Shown here: piece after piece, positions 24,797-33,455 of the stretch | Numbering within the stretch: position 1 is the stretch's first letter | Layout of the letters: the number at the start of each line of letters is the position of its first letter | Source of the DNA: an uncultured Prevotella sp. | GTDB lineage: Bacteria > Bacteroidota > Bacteroidia > Bacteroidales > Bacteroidaceae | DNA: 64,000 nt | Reading direction: 5' to 3' | NCBI GenBank assembly: GCA_900315035.1 | Contig: OMXO01000007.1 | Location: 1 to 64,000, forward strand | The notes under the pieces: generated by a model | What the model was told of the DNA's origin: nothing | What the model saw: only the letters and a program-made list of their open reading frames with translations | The model's database searches: none | Made by a program: the position numbers and the translations under genes

Positions 24797-25971
24797 ATCT
24801 TGTCAAGAATCAGATCAGCGGTCTCGTCTTTCGAACAGAGAGGAAGCTCTTCTATCCCCTGTCGAGAGATGAGTGTCACTTTATTGGTATCGACACCAAA
24901 CCCCGTCTGTGAAGAGACGATAGAATTGGCACAAATAATATCAGCATTTTTCTTTCTCAACTTCTCACTGGAATTTTCTATCAGATGTTCCGTTTCCATT
25001 GAGAAGCCAACCAGTATCTGTCCTTCATGCTTATGCGCACCAAGATAAGCCAGAATATCCTGAGTACGAGTAAGAGCAATATTCAAATTTCCGTCACTCT
25101 TCTTGACTTTCTGATCAGAATAATTGGCCGGTGTATAGTCGGCCACCGCACTACACATGACAATGATGTCATTGATGGCACTTCTGGCGGTGACAGCCTC
25201 AAACATTTCCTGCGCACTTCTCACATCAACCTTCTCAATACCAGTGAAAGGACTGATACTCACCGGACCTGATACCAACGTAACCTGAGCGCCACGAAGT
25301 GCAGCCATCTTTGCCAAAGCATAGCCCATCTTACCAGAAGAATGGTTCGTGATAAATCTAACAGGATCAATAGCCTCCTGCGTAGGACCTGCTGTAACCA
25401 GCACTCTTCGCCCCTTCAAATCATGAGGCTTGGCCACGCAGAGTAATAGATGCTCAAGCAAAGTCTCTTCGGAAGGCATCTTGCCACTACCGGTATCTCC
25501 ACATGCCAAACGGCCTTCAACAGGCTGTATCATGCGATAACCATAACTCTCCAGTTTCTTAATGTTATCTTGCAGGATGGGATTCTCCCACATGCCTGTA
25601 TTCATGGCCGGCGAGAAAAGCACTGGAGCTTTCGTGGCCATGATGGTGGTGGTAAGCATATCATCGCAGATACCACTTGCCACCTTTCCGATAACATTGG
25701 CTGTACAAGGAGCCACCAGGAAGGCATCTGCCTTCTTTGCCAGCGACACATGTTTGACATCGAAGCTGAAATTGCGGTCGAAAGTATCGACGATACACTT
25801 GTTGTCAGTCAATGTCTCGAAAGTCATCGGCGTAATGAAGTGGGTGGCATTCTGTGTCATAATCACATGAACGTCGGCATGGAGCTTCACCAGCATCGAT
25901 GCCAGATTGGCAATCTTATAGGCAGCAATACTACCTGTAACGCCAAGCACGATGGTCTTTCCTGTCAGCAT
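24784..25971 (-). CDS. coaBC: Bifunctional phosphopantothenoylcysteine decarboxylase / phosphopantothenate-cysteine ligase
   Basis: A 395-residue bifunctional enzyme. The N-terminal flavoprotein (CoaC) half has GVTGSIAAYK, the SPAMNTGMW motif and ACGDTGSGKM with the catalytic cysteine. The C-terminal ligase (CoaB) half starts near residue 190 (RVLVTAGPTQEAIDPVRFI) and has NHSSGKMGYALA and the KVKKSDGNL motif. Together they add cysteine to 4'-phosphopantothenate and decarboxylate the product. It lies between panD (gap of 25 bases) and coaX (13-base overlap). Confidence 0.96.
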   Translation of the reverse strand: MLTGKTIVLGVTGSIAAYKIANLASMLVKLHADVHVIMTQNATHFITPMTFETLTDNKCIVDTFDRNFSFDVKHVSLAKKADAFLVAPCTANVIGKVASGICDDMLTTTIMATKAPVLFSPAMNTGMWENPILQDNIKKLESYGYRMIQPVEGRLACGDTGSGKMPSEETLLEHLLLCVAKPHDLKGRRVLVTAGPTQEAIDPVRFITNHSSGKMGYALAKMAALRGAQVTLVSGPVSISPFTGIEKVDVRSAQEMFEAVTARSAINDIIVMCSAVADYTPANYSDQKVKKSDGNLNIALTRTQDILAYLGAHKHEGQILVGFSMETEHLIENSSEKLRKKNADIICANSIVSSQTGFGVDTNKVTLISRQGIEELPLCSKDETADLILDKICTF

Positions 25972-25996
25972 TTGTACGATTCGCTTTTAAAAATAT

Positions 25997-26386
25997 TCAC
26001 TGTTCAACGAGAAGTCCGTGTTTCTCGTAGTTAGCCTTGCGCACAATCTTATTGTCCTGATCCACAAAGAGTACAGTTGGCTTGTGTGTCTTAGCCTCCT
26101 CTGGCGACATCTGGGCATAAGCCATAATGATAATCTTATCACCCGCACTAACACAACGAGCAGCAGCCCCATTCAGACAGATGATGCCCGAGCCAGCCTC
26201 ACCGGCAATGGCATATGTCTCAAAACGGTTGCCATTATCTATATCAGCAATTTCCACTTTCTCGTACTCCAGAATACCCGACTCGCGCAACAGGTCGGAG
26301 TCGATAGTGATACTACCTACATAATCGAGATCGGCCTGTTTAACCACAGCACGGTGTATCTTTGCTTTCAGCAGCGTGATGTTCAT
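25997..26386 (-). CDS. panD: Aspartate 1-decarboxylase (pyruvoyl enzyme)
   Basis: A 129-residue PanD, full length. The self-cleavage site is in [14 protein letters not shown], where the Gly-Ser bond is cut and the serine becomes the pyruvoyl group. [19 protein letters not shown] and [10 protein letters not shown] are typical. It makes beta-alanine for pantothenate. It lies 12 bases after panC. Start ATG at 26386. Confidence 0.96.
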   Translation of the reverse strand: MNITLLKAKIHRAVVKQADLDYVGSITIDSDLLRESGILEYEKVEIADIDNGNRFETYAIAGEAGSGIICLNGAAARCVSAGDKIIIMAYAQMSPEEAKTHKPTVLFVDQDNKIVRKANYEKHGLLVEQ

Positions 26387-26398
26387 TTTCGTTCTGTA

Positions 26399-27244
26399 TT
26401 ACTTATTCACGATGAAGTTATCTATCAGGCGGGTCTTACCGATATAGACAGCAATAGCCACAAGTGTTTCGCCCTCAATCTTCGCCGTACGCTGGATATT
26501 CTCAAAGTCAACCACTTCTACGTAGTCAATGCGTGCAAGAGGTTCTGTTTCAAGACTCTCACGGATCATGTTGATGACCTTCTGGGAATCGCGTTCTCCC
26601 TGCTCAATAGCCTCGAGACCTTTTTTCAAGCTCTTGGAAAGGATAAGAGCAGCCTGACGCTCCTCTGGATTCAGATAGGTGTTACGACTCGACTTGGCAA
26701 GGCCGTCATCCTCACGCACAATGGGACAAGATACGATTTCTGTCGGGAAGTTCAGGTCACGTGCAAAGCGCTTGATCGTTGCCAGCTGTTGGGCATCTTT
26801 CTGTCCAAAGTAGGAACGATCGGGCTGAACGATATTGAAGAGTTTACCCACCACTGTGCATACACCACGGAAATGCACAGGACGCACAGCACCGCAGAGC
26901 AACTCTGTAGTTTCTGTTGTATCAATAAACGAGGTGAAGTGTCCAGGATACATCTCTGCGGGTTCTGGATTAAAAATCAGGTCACCACCAACTTCCTCAA
27001 CCTTCTGCATATCACGGTTCAGGTCGCGCGGATAAGCTTCCAGGTCTTCATTGGGTCCAAACTGGATGGGGTTCACAAACACCGACACCACAGTACGGTC
27101 GTTTTGGCTCGCAGATTTGCTGATCAGACTCTGATGACCTTCATGGAGATAACCCATTGTAGGAACCAGACCTACAGAAAGGCCCTCCTTACGCCAACCA
27201 GCAACGATTTCTCTTACTTCTTTTACAGTTTTTACAACTCTCAT
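26399..27244 (-). CDS. panC: Pantothenate synthetase
   Basis: A 281-residue PanC, which ligates pantoate and beta-alanine using ATP. Motifs: VPTMGYLHEGHQSLI with the HIGH-like HEGH, VSVFVNPIQFGPNEDL, YFGQKDAQQLATIKR and the KMSKS-like LAKSSRNTYL. Length is normal. It begins 8 bases after the panB stop codon and is followed by panD after 12 bases. Confidence 0.96.
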   Translation of the reverse strand: MRVVKTVKEVREIVAGWRKEGLSVGLVPTMGYLHEGHQSLISKSASQNDRTVVSVFVNPIQFGPNEDLEAYPRDLNRDMQKVEEVGGDLIFNPEPAEMYPGHFTSFIDTTETTELLCGAVRPVHFRGVCTVVGKLFNIVQPDRSYFGQKDAQQLATIKRFARDLNFPTEIVSCPIVREDDGLAKSSRNTYLNPEERQAALILSKSLKKGLEAIEQGERDSQKVINMIRESLETEPLARIDYVEVVDFENIQRTAKIEGETLVAIAVYIGKTRLIDNFIVNK

Positions 27245-27252
27245 ATTATATT

Positions 27253-28095
27253 CTATATTTTATAATCAGGTTCAAAGAGTTTCTCCATCACTTCGTCACT
27301 GATATTATATGATTTGTCTGTTGCAGGGAACGTGCGCTGGGCAACATCCTCCTTATACTGTCGGAAAGCCTCAAGCATCACACTGTGCAAATCAGCATAT
27401 TTCTTCACAAATTTGGGGACAAAGCCACCGGTATAGCCTAGCATATCTTGATATACCAGTACCTGACCGTCACAGCCATTACCGCCACCAATACCAACAG
27501 TGAGTGCTTTACTCTCCTGTGTTATCAATGTCGCTAAAGGAGCGGGTACACACTCTAGTGTGATGGCAAAGGCTCCGGCCTCTTCAACAGCCTTCGCATC
27601 GAGTCTCAGTTTCTGAGCCTGTTCGAGTGATTTGCCCTGTACCCTATAACCGCCTAACGCATTGACAGATTGAGGGGTCAGACCGATATGAGCCACAACT
27701 GGTATTCCTGCCTGCACGATAGCCTTGATACGGTCAGCATATTCTAAGCCACCCTCCAGCTTCACGGCCTGACAATTAGTCTCTTTCATGATCCGACCAG
27801 CATTGCGAACAGCATCCTCAACTGAGGCCTGATACGACATAAAGGGCATGTCAACCACAACAAAGGCCTGCTTGGCTCCACGACAGACGGCCTTGCCATG
27901 ATGAATCATATCCTCTACAGTCACTGCTAATGTGTTTTCATAGCCTAACATGACATTGCCAAGCGAGTCGCCCACTAATATCATGTCAACACCCGCCTCA
28001 TCGATGGTGCGGGCAGTGTTGTAATCATAAGCAGTCAACATACTCACAGGCTGCTGTCCCTTACGATTCAACAGATCAAAAATAGTTGTTTTCAT
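27253..28095 (-). CDS. panB: 3-methyl-2-oxobutanoate hydroxymethyltransferase
   Basis: A 280-residue PanB. It makes ketopantoate from 2-oxoisovalerate and methylene-tetrahydrofolate. Motifs: MLTAYDYNTARTIDEAGVD, ILVGDSLGNVMLGYENT, VKLEGGLEYADRI and PVVAHIGLTPQSVNALGGY. It is the first gene of the pantothenate/CoA operon. I see no clear promoter in the short gap to the rplT terminator, so the operon may also receive read-through. Confidence 0.96.
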   Translation of the reverse strand: MKTTIFDLLNRKGQQPVSMLTAYDYNTARTIDEAGVDMILVGDSLGNVMLGYENTLAVTVEDMIHHGKAVCRGAKQAFVVVDMPFMSYQASVEDAVRNAGRIMKETNCQAVKLEGGLEYADRIKAIVQAGIPVVAHIGLTPQSVNALGGYRVQGKSLEQAQKLRLDAKAVEEAGAFAITLECVPAPLATLITQESKALTVGIGGGNGCDGQVLVYQDMLGYTGGFVPKFVKKYADLHSVMLEAFRQYKEDVAQRTFPATDKSYNISDEVMEKLFEPDYKI

Positions 28096-28138
28096 TTCTT
28101 TTAGTTTATGGTTATCCTAACAATCTTTCTATTATTAA

Positions 28139-28166
28139 TAATCCCCACCAAGGCTGGTGGGGATTA
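28139..28166 (-). terminator. Terminator after rplT
   Basis: A perfect 12-bp stem (TAATCCCCACCA 28139-28150, TGGTGGGGATTA 28155-28166) with a 4-base loop lies between the rplT stop and panB. The minus-strand sequence beyond the stem is A/T-rich without a clean T run, so it may be leaky. Confidence 0.65.
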
Positions 28167-28192
28167 TAGATGATAAAGACATTAAATCTTTT

Positions 28193-28537
28193 TTACTTCA
28201 CCTTCTCCACGATAGCCTTGAAAGCCTCGGGATTGTTCATAGCGAGGTCAGCGAGCACCTTACGGTTAATCTCGATACCTGCCTTGCTAAGCTTGCCCAT
28301 CAGAACAGAGTAGCTCATACCCTCCAAGCGAGCGGCAGCGTTGATACGCTGAATCCACAGTGCGCGGAAGTTGCGCTTCTTGTTACGACGATCACGATAA
28401 GCATAGGTCAGACCTTTCTCCCATGTGTTCTTCGCTACTGTCCAAACATTCTTGCGGGCTCCAAAATAGCCGCGGGTAAGCTTCAAAATTCTCTTACGCT
28501 TTGCTCTTGATGCAACGTGATTTACTGATCTTGGCAT
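28193..28537 (-). CDS. rplT: 50S ribosomal protein L20
   Basis: A 114-residue L20 of normal length, beginning [20 protein letters not shown] and containing the conserved [20 protein letters not shown] and [20 protein letters not shown]. It binds 23S rRNA early in 50S assembly and in other bacteria represses its own operon. It is the last gene of the thrS-infC-(rpmI)-rplT run and is followed by a strong stem-loop. The start at 28537 matches the family N-terminus. Confidence 0.98.
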   Translation of the reverse strand: MPRSVNHVASRAKRKRILKLTRGYFGARKNVWTVAKNTWEKGLTYAYRDRRNKKRNFRALWIQRINAAARLEGMSYSVLMGKLSKAGIEINRKVLADLAMNNPEAFKAIVEKVK

Positions 28538-28569
28538 AATTTTCTTACTTTAAATGTTCGACAATAGGT

Positions 28570-28644
28570 TTAACGGAGACACAACAGGTCACGAACCTGC
28601 TTCATGTTTGAAGGATCAACGATAGTTGTACCTACCAAGTTACG
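28570..28644 (-). pseudogene. rpmI: 3' remnant of rpmI (50S ribosomal protein L35)
   Basis: Reading the minus strand in the gap between infC and rplT gives 24 codons, RNLVGTTIVDPSN followed by MKQVRDLLCLR and a stop. This is the C-terminal end of L35 at its expected position. An in-frame TAA immediately precedes the Arg codon, and the first about 40 residues (the MPKMKTNSG and KRKHAFHSHILTKK-like part) are absent in all frames. The 68 bases upstream to the infC stop are A/T-rich or form a GGCGCGCC-containing stretch. Either rpmI lost its 5' half by deletion, or the assembly is wrong here. Usual L35 length is about 65 residues. Confidence 0.75.
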
Positions 28645-28712
28645 TTATAAATTTTAAATTGTTATTAATATCCGGCGACAACGCATATACCGGGCGCGCC
28701 GCCTTCTTTGTT

Positions 28713-29417
28713 CTATTCTTCTTCTGTTAGTTTCTTCAAAGCATCAGCAGAAATCTTAGCATTTGCAAAAAGTCCTCCGTTTGCAGGTCTTTCCTTCTCT
28801 GTTTCAGTCTGCTGAACCTTCTGAGTTTTCTGCGCCTCCTTGGCTTCAGCCTCTGCAGCCTCACGATCACGAGCCTGCTGACTCTTCTTGGCAGAACCAG
28901 CCTTCTTTGGCGCCAGATAGATAAACATCTTCTTTCCTTCGAGCGAAGGCATCGACTCTACCTTACCCACTTCCTCCAAATCGTTGGCGAAACGAAGGAG
29001 CAACACTTCGCCCTGCTCTTTGAACAGGATGGAACGTCCACGAAAGAACACATAGGCACGTACCTTATTGCCTTCCTCAAGGAACTCCTTAGCGTGCTTG
29101 AGCTTGAACTGGTAGTCGTGCTCATCCGTCTGAGGTCCGAACCGTATTTCCTTCACCTCGACCTTCACCTGCTTTGCCTTCATTTCCTTCTGGCGTTTCT
29201 TCTGCTGGTAAAGGAACTTGGAATAGTCGATAAGACGACAAACAGGCGGGTTGGCGTTGGGCGAAATCTCTACGAGATCAACACCCTGTTCGCGGGCCAT
29301 ATTCAATGCATCACGGGTAGAGACTACAGACGAGCCTTCGTCGCCTACGATGCGTACTTCACGTACTCGAATCTGTTCGTTAATTCGGTACTGTTGCTTC
29401 ATTTTGTCATTCTTCAT
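28713..29417 (-). CDS. infC: Translation initiation factor IF-3
   Basis: IF-3 of about 234 residues. The N-terminal domain has [18 protein letters not shown] and [19 protein letters not shown]. The C-terminal domain has [17 protein letters not shown] and [11 protein letters not shown]. It binds the 30S subunit and checks start codons. A TTG lies directly before the ATG at 29417; a second ATG at 29402 ([10 protein letters not shown]) is equally possible. Beyond the normal end (IYLAPKK) there is a tail of about 60 residues rich in Ala, Glu, Gln and Lys, a lineage-specific extension. It sits between thrS and the rpmI remnant. Confidence 0.95.
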   Translation of the reverse strand: MKNDKMKQQYRINEQIRVREVRIVGDEGSSVVSTRDALNMAREQGVDLVEISPNANPPVCRLIDYSKFLYQQKKRQKEMKAKQVKVEVKEIRFGPQTDEHDYQFKLKHAKEFLEEGNKVRAYVFFRGRSILFKEQGEVLLLRFANDLEEVGKVESMPSLEGKKMFIYLAPKKAGSAKKSQQARDREAAEAEAKEAQKTQKVQQTETEKERPANGGLFANAKISADALKKLTEEE

Positions 29418-29458
29418 CAACTACTTTTTAAGAAATCGGGTGCAAAATTACTATAAAT

Positions 29459-29490
29459 AAATGAAGAAATGAAGAAATGAAGAAATGAAA
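29459..29490. repeat. 8-bp tandem repeat upstream of infC
   Basis: Four units of AAATGAAG (last one AAATGAAA) occupy 29459-29490 in the 156-base thrS-infC gap. A TAATTTTG box on the minus strand (29443-29450) lies next to it, so the array would sit just upstream of a possible internal infC promoter. Confidence 0.75.
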
Positions 29491-29573
29491 GCAACTGATA
29501 GCCATATATTTTATATTTATTTAACATATAGCATACTGAATTGCATGTCATCTCTTCATTCTTTCATTCTTTA

Positions 29574-31517
29574 TCAAAAGTCTTTCGTCATTTCGGCAAC
29601 ACGTGCATTGACCTCATCTATGAATTCCTGTATGGTCTTCACACTCTGTTCACCACCGCCCTGTGGACGCACAGCAACGGTACCGTCCTGCTGCTCTTTC
29701 TCGCCGACAATCACCATATAAGGAATGCGCTTCAGTTCGTTGTCACGAATCTTACGGCCCAGTTTCTCATTACGGAGATCAATGGTAGCACGTACACCTG
29801 CCTCACAGAACTTCTTACAGACTTCCTGAGCATAGTCGTTATACTTCTCAGACAATGGCAAGATAGCCACTTGGTCAGGAGTAAGCCATAGTGGGAAATG
29901 ACCGCTGGTGTGCTCGATAAGCACAGCGGTGAAACGCTCGAGAGAACCGAAGGGTGCACGGTGAATCATCACAGGTGTCTTCTTCGTGTTGTCCTCGTCG
30001 GTATATTCCAACTGGAAACGCTTAGGCAGATTGTAATCGACCTGAATCGTACCCAACTGCCAGCGACGTCCGATAGCATCCTTAATCATAAAGTCGAGCT
30101 TTGGACCATAGAAGGCTGCCTCGCCATACTCAACCTTAGCATGCAGACCTTTCTCCTCGCAAGCCTCAACAATAGCCTTCTCTGCCAGTGCCCAGTCTTC
30201 GTCAGTACCAACGTACTTCTCATGATTATTGGGATCGCGCAGTGAAATCTGTGCTTCAAAATTAAACCCGAAAGCTGTCAGCACCACACCGATAATGTCC
30301 ATCACGTTGAGGAACTCCTGCTTTACCTGATCAGGACGGCAAAAGAGGTGGGCATCATCCTGGGTGAACGAACGTACACGGGTCAGTCCATGGAGTTCAC
30401 CGCTCTGTTCATAGCGATAAACAGTACCAAACTCTGCGATACGCAAAGGCAGGTCCTTATACGAACGGGGTTTCCATGCGAAGATTTCACAGTGGTGAGG
30501 ACAGTTCATGGGTTTCAACATATATTCCTCGCCCTCCTCTGGTGTCGTGATAGGTCGGAAAGAGTCCTGTCCATAGTGGGCATAGTGGCCAGATGTCACA
30601 TAGAGGCTCTTTCCACCGATATGTGGTGTGATAACTTCCTGATAGCCGTAACGCTTCTGCACCTTACGCAAGTGCTCCTGCAGACGCAGACGGAGATCCG
30701 TTCCCTTCGGCAACCAGATTGGTAGACCCTTACCCACCTTTTCAGAGAACATGAACAGTTCCATCTCTTTACCAATCTTACGATGGTCGCGTTTCTTTGC
30801 TTCCTCCAACATCACAAGATACTCGTCGAGCATCTTCTTCTTGGGGAAAGAAATACCATAAAGGCGCTGCATCTGTTCACGGGTAGCATCGCCACGCCAG
30901 AAAGCACCAGCGACAGAAGTCAGCTTAATGGCTTTGATCTCACCCGTATCCACGAGGTGTGGACCACGGCAGAGGTCGGTGAAATTACCTTGTGTATAAG
31001 TAGTGATTGAACCGTCTTCGAGATCCTGCTCAATGTGTTCACACTTGTAAGTCTGACCATCTGCGGCAAACTCTTTCAGAGCCTCAGCCTTTGGCACCTC
31101 ACGACGAACCACAGCCTCTTTCTTTGAAGCCAGTTCCTTCATCTTTGCTTCTATCGTTGGAAAATCGCTCTCCTTGATGCTTTCGCCATTGGGTAACAGC
31201 ACATCGTAGAAAAAGCCGTTCTCGACAGCAGGTCCGAAACCGAACTGAATGCCAGGATACAACTCCTGCAAAGCCTCTGCCAACAAGTGGGCAGAAGTGT
31301 GCCAGAAGGTATGCTTACCCTGCTCGTCTTCAAACTTATAGAGCTCAATCTTGGCATCCTCATTGATAGGACGGTTAAGCTCTACGGTCTCACCGTTTAC
31401 TCCACAGCTTACAACGCTGCGCGCAAGAGCCGGAGAGATGCTCTCTGCAATCTGAAAACCAGTCACGCCCTGCTCATACGAGCGAACAGATCCGTCTGGA
31501 AAAGTAATGTTAATCAT
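29574..31517 (-). CDS. thrS: Threonyl-tRNA synthetase
   Basis: A 647-residue ThrRS with all domains: TGS ([20 protein letters not shown]), the editing domain with [12 protein letters not shown] and [12 protein letters not shown], the class II core with [14 protein letters not shown] and [15 protein letters not shown], motif 3 [15 protein letters not shown], and a C-terminal anticodon-binding domain ([15 protein letters not shown]). It heads the thrS-infC-(rpmI)-rplT run. Its promoter is at 31551-31582. No T-box is visible in the short leader. Confidence 0.98.
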   Translation of the reverse strand: MINITFPDGSVRSYEQGVTGFQIAESISPALARSVVSCGVNGETVELNRPINEDAKIELYKFEDEQGKHTFWHTSAHLLAEALQELYPGIQFGFGPAVENGFFYDVLLPNGESIKESDFPTIEAKMKELASKKEAVVRREVPKAEALKEFAADGQTYKCEHIEQDLEDGSITTYTQGNFTDLCRGPHLVDTGEIKAIKLTSVAGAFWRGDATREQMQRLYGISFPKKKMLDEYLVMLEEAKKRDHRKIGKEMELFMFSEKVGKGLPIWLPKGTDLRLRLQEHLRKVQKRYGYQEVITPHIGGKSLYVTSGHYAHYGQDSFRPITTPEEGEEYMLKPMNCPHHCEIFAWKPRSYKDLPLRIAEFGTVYRYEQSGELHGLTRVRSFTQDDAHLFCRPDQVKQEFLNVMDIIGVVLTAFGFNFEAQISLRDPNNHEKYVGTDEDWALAEKAIVEACEEKGLHAKVEYGEAAFYGPKLDFMIKDAIGRRWQLGTIQVDYNLPKRFQLEYTDEDNTKKTPVMIHRAPFGSLERFTAVLIEHTSGHFPLWLTPDQVAILPLSEKYNDYAQEVCKKFCEAGVRATIDLRNEKLGRKIRDNELKRIPYMVIVGEKEQQDGTVAVRPQGGGEQSVKTIQEFIDEVNARVAEMTKDF

Positions 31518-31550
31518 ATCTACAATATATGTTTGAGTTTAAACGGGTGC

Positions 31551-31582
31551 AAAGTTAGTGCAAATTGAGCGAAACACCAAAT
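31551..31582 (-). promoter_or_regulatory. Promoter of thrS-infC-rplT
   Basis: On the minus strand TTTG (31579-31582), a 20-base spacer and TAACTTTG (31551-31558) match the Bacteroidetes consensus exactly. The thrS ATG is 33 bases downstream. Confidence 0.75.
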
Positions 31583-31604
31583 AATTTCCTACCTTTTTAA
31601 GCTT

Positions 31605-33455
31605 TTATCTTTTTACAATCTTACGCGTGGTCTGTCCCTGACGCACAATATAGATACCTGGACGTAGTGCATCGAGACGCTGTCCGCAAGAGACACCTTC
31701 AACCGTATACACCTCATAAGGCAGAGACATATCCAAGATAGTCTCCTGAATACCGCTGGGTACATAATGATATCCAAGTCGTTCGTCCATCCACTTCAAA
31801 CGTTCTTTCATAAATTGTCGGACGTTCTCCACTTCCGCCTGATAGCTACCCCAGGTCTTCGGATTCTGGTGAACCCGCTGATTGAGAATGGGCCACCGCA
31901 TGAAATTCAGTCGCTGCGACTTATCGAGTTCAGCCTCCATCTGGTCGATATAAGCCACAAGGCTCTCCTCTGTGAGATCCTGCTGACGGGCTTTGTCCCA
32001 AATATCGAGTAACATTGTCTGAGAATCACTGTTACGAAGTACAAAGGCATCTACTAAATTTCTCATCTTACCTGCGCAACTACCTTTGGTGCGATAGATA
32101 AAATCGTTTATTTTGTTGACAGGATAAGTACGTTGGTCATTGTCGAAAGCCAGGTCAAAGTCCCATACTGGTCCGGTGTACATCGTATCATCCCCACGTT
32201 CCTTATACATAAATGTACTCCAATACGTATCAGTATTGCCCGACAACTCCCCTACTAAGAAATGACGCAAAAAGGTGTTCTTGTCAAGATAGTGATCGAG
32301 GTCGCGCTCCATCTGATTGAAATAACTTTCGATATATTTACGCTGCTGTGTAGTGATATCTTCCTCGTCGGGCGATTTGATAGTCACGGGGTTGCCACCA
32401 GACGAATTGAACCACGAGATTTCCTGATTGGCATAGGCATCAACCTCTACAAGATAGCCACCCGTCAGAGCTTCACCATCGTTATCTTCTTTCGACATCT
32501 CTGTTATTTCAATACGTCCCTTGTTGATCTCCACCTGATCGCATAGTTGATAACACCCCTTATATTCGCCATTCATCAGTACATCGACAGATGCGCCAAA
32601 TGGTGTGTATGGCATGCCGAGACGCTTGCTCAACTGGAAAGCGAGCAAGTTGCGCATCAAGGTTTTGTCGCCATAATTATTGATAAGTGTCCACTTCTTG
32701 GCTTTTGCAGGAGCATCGAGTACATTCTGCTTCTTATCGAATTTTATACGCCAAGGCTTCTTGGGGAAATCACGTGAGGCATTACCGCGCTCTTTCGTCG
32801 TACCGGGTTCCGACAACAGCTTTGTGCCGTTATCAGAGATAATTGTCAGCTGCGATACAATCTGATGTTCCTTGTCATAAGGTATTTCACCGTTCAGTGT
32901 ATGGATGGAGACGGTTGGCAGGTTCGTAATCTGATAAAGATGGGAGTCATCACCTTCACCAGCATGTCCATAGAATGCTAATTCTGCAAGATTACATCTG
33001 CTATCTGAAGGACCGACATAACGCACATAACGGAAGCCGCGTGAACAACTTACATCTGCATACGACATCTTTCCAATGGTGCCCTTCTCGTCAATCAGAT
33101 AAAGTGGCAGAGCATCCATGAAATCAGGACTGTTTGCACCCTCGAATACCCCCAGCACCACCCTGGCAGGGCCATTGCTGTCGTTACGAGGTGCCCAACC
33201 AACGCGAGTAATCACATGAGGGCTGCCTAAGTCAAGTCCTGCCCATGTGTAACTTCTATCATAGGAGGCGAAAAAGGTCTCGAAATCGCCGTCAAAAGCA
33301 TTCTCGCATGTATTGACAGTCGTAGATTTACTGTTTGTGCTGTAATCAACAGCCTCTGCAGTACCAATAACGGTACCTTTCAACTGGTCGTCAGCTAGTA
33401 CTTGCCAACTATTGACGGTGATGGCCGTCAGAAGAAAAAGTCTTGAATAGTTCAT
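31605..33455 (-). CDS. CotH-family protein with discoidin-like domain and Por-secretion-like tail
   Basis: A 616-residue exported protein. After a short leader (MNYSRLFLLTAITVNSWQVLA), an F5/8-type C (discoidin-like) region covers about 30-170 (AFDGDFETFFASYDR, TWAGLDLGSPHVITRVGWAP, RYVRYVGP). A CotH kinase-like domain follows (about 180-560), with NNYGDKTLMRNLLAFQLS and GPVWDFDLAFDNDQR, the acidic metal-binding motif. The last residues, LRPGIYIVRQGQTTRKIVKR, look like a type A sorting domain for type IX secretion. CotH proteins of spores phosphorylate proteins; the role of Bacteroidetes members is unknown. Its ATG overlaps the stop of the TPR gene (TAATG). Confidence 0.88.
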   Translation of the reverse strand: MNYSRLFLLTAITVNSWQVLADDQLKGTVIGTAEAVDYSTNSKSTTVNTCENAFDGDFETFFASYDRSYTWAGLDLGSPHVITRVGWAPRNDSNGPARVVLGVFEGANSPDFMDALPLYLIDEKGTIGKMSYADVSCSRGFRYVRYVGPSDSRCNLAELAFYGHAGEGDDSHLYQITNLPTVSIHTLNGEIPYDKEHQIVSQLTIISDNGTKLLSEPGTTKERGNASRDFPKKPWRIKFDKKQNVLDAPAKAKKWTLINNYGDKTLMRNLLAFQLSKRLGMPYTPFGASVDVLMNGEYKGCYQLCDQVEINKGRIEITEMSKEDNDGEALTGGYLVEVDAYANQEISWFNSSGGNPVTIKSPDEEDITTQQRKYIESYFNQMERDLDHYLDKNTFLRHFLVGELSGNTDTYWSTFMYKERGDDTMYTGPVWDFDLAFDNDQRTYPVNKINDFIYRTKGSCAGKMRNLVDAFVLRNSDSQTMLLDIWDKARQQDLTEESLVAYIDQMEAELDKSQRLNFMRWPILNQRVHQNPKTWGSYQAEVENVRQFMKERLKWMDERLGYHYVPSGIQETILDMSLPYEVYTVEGVSCGQRLDALRPGIYIVRQGQTTRKIVKR

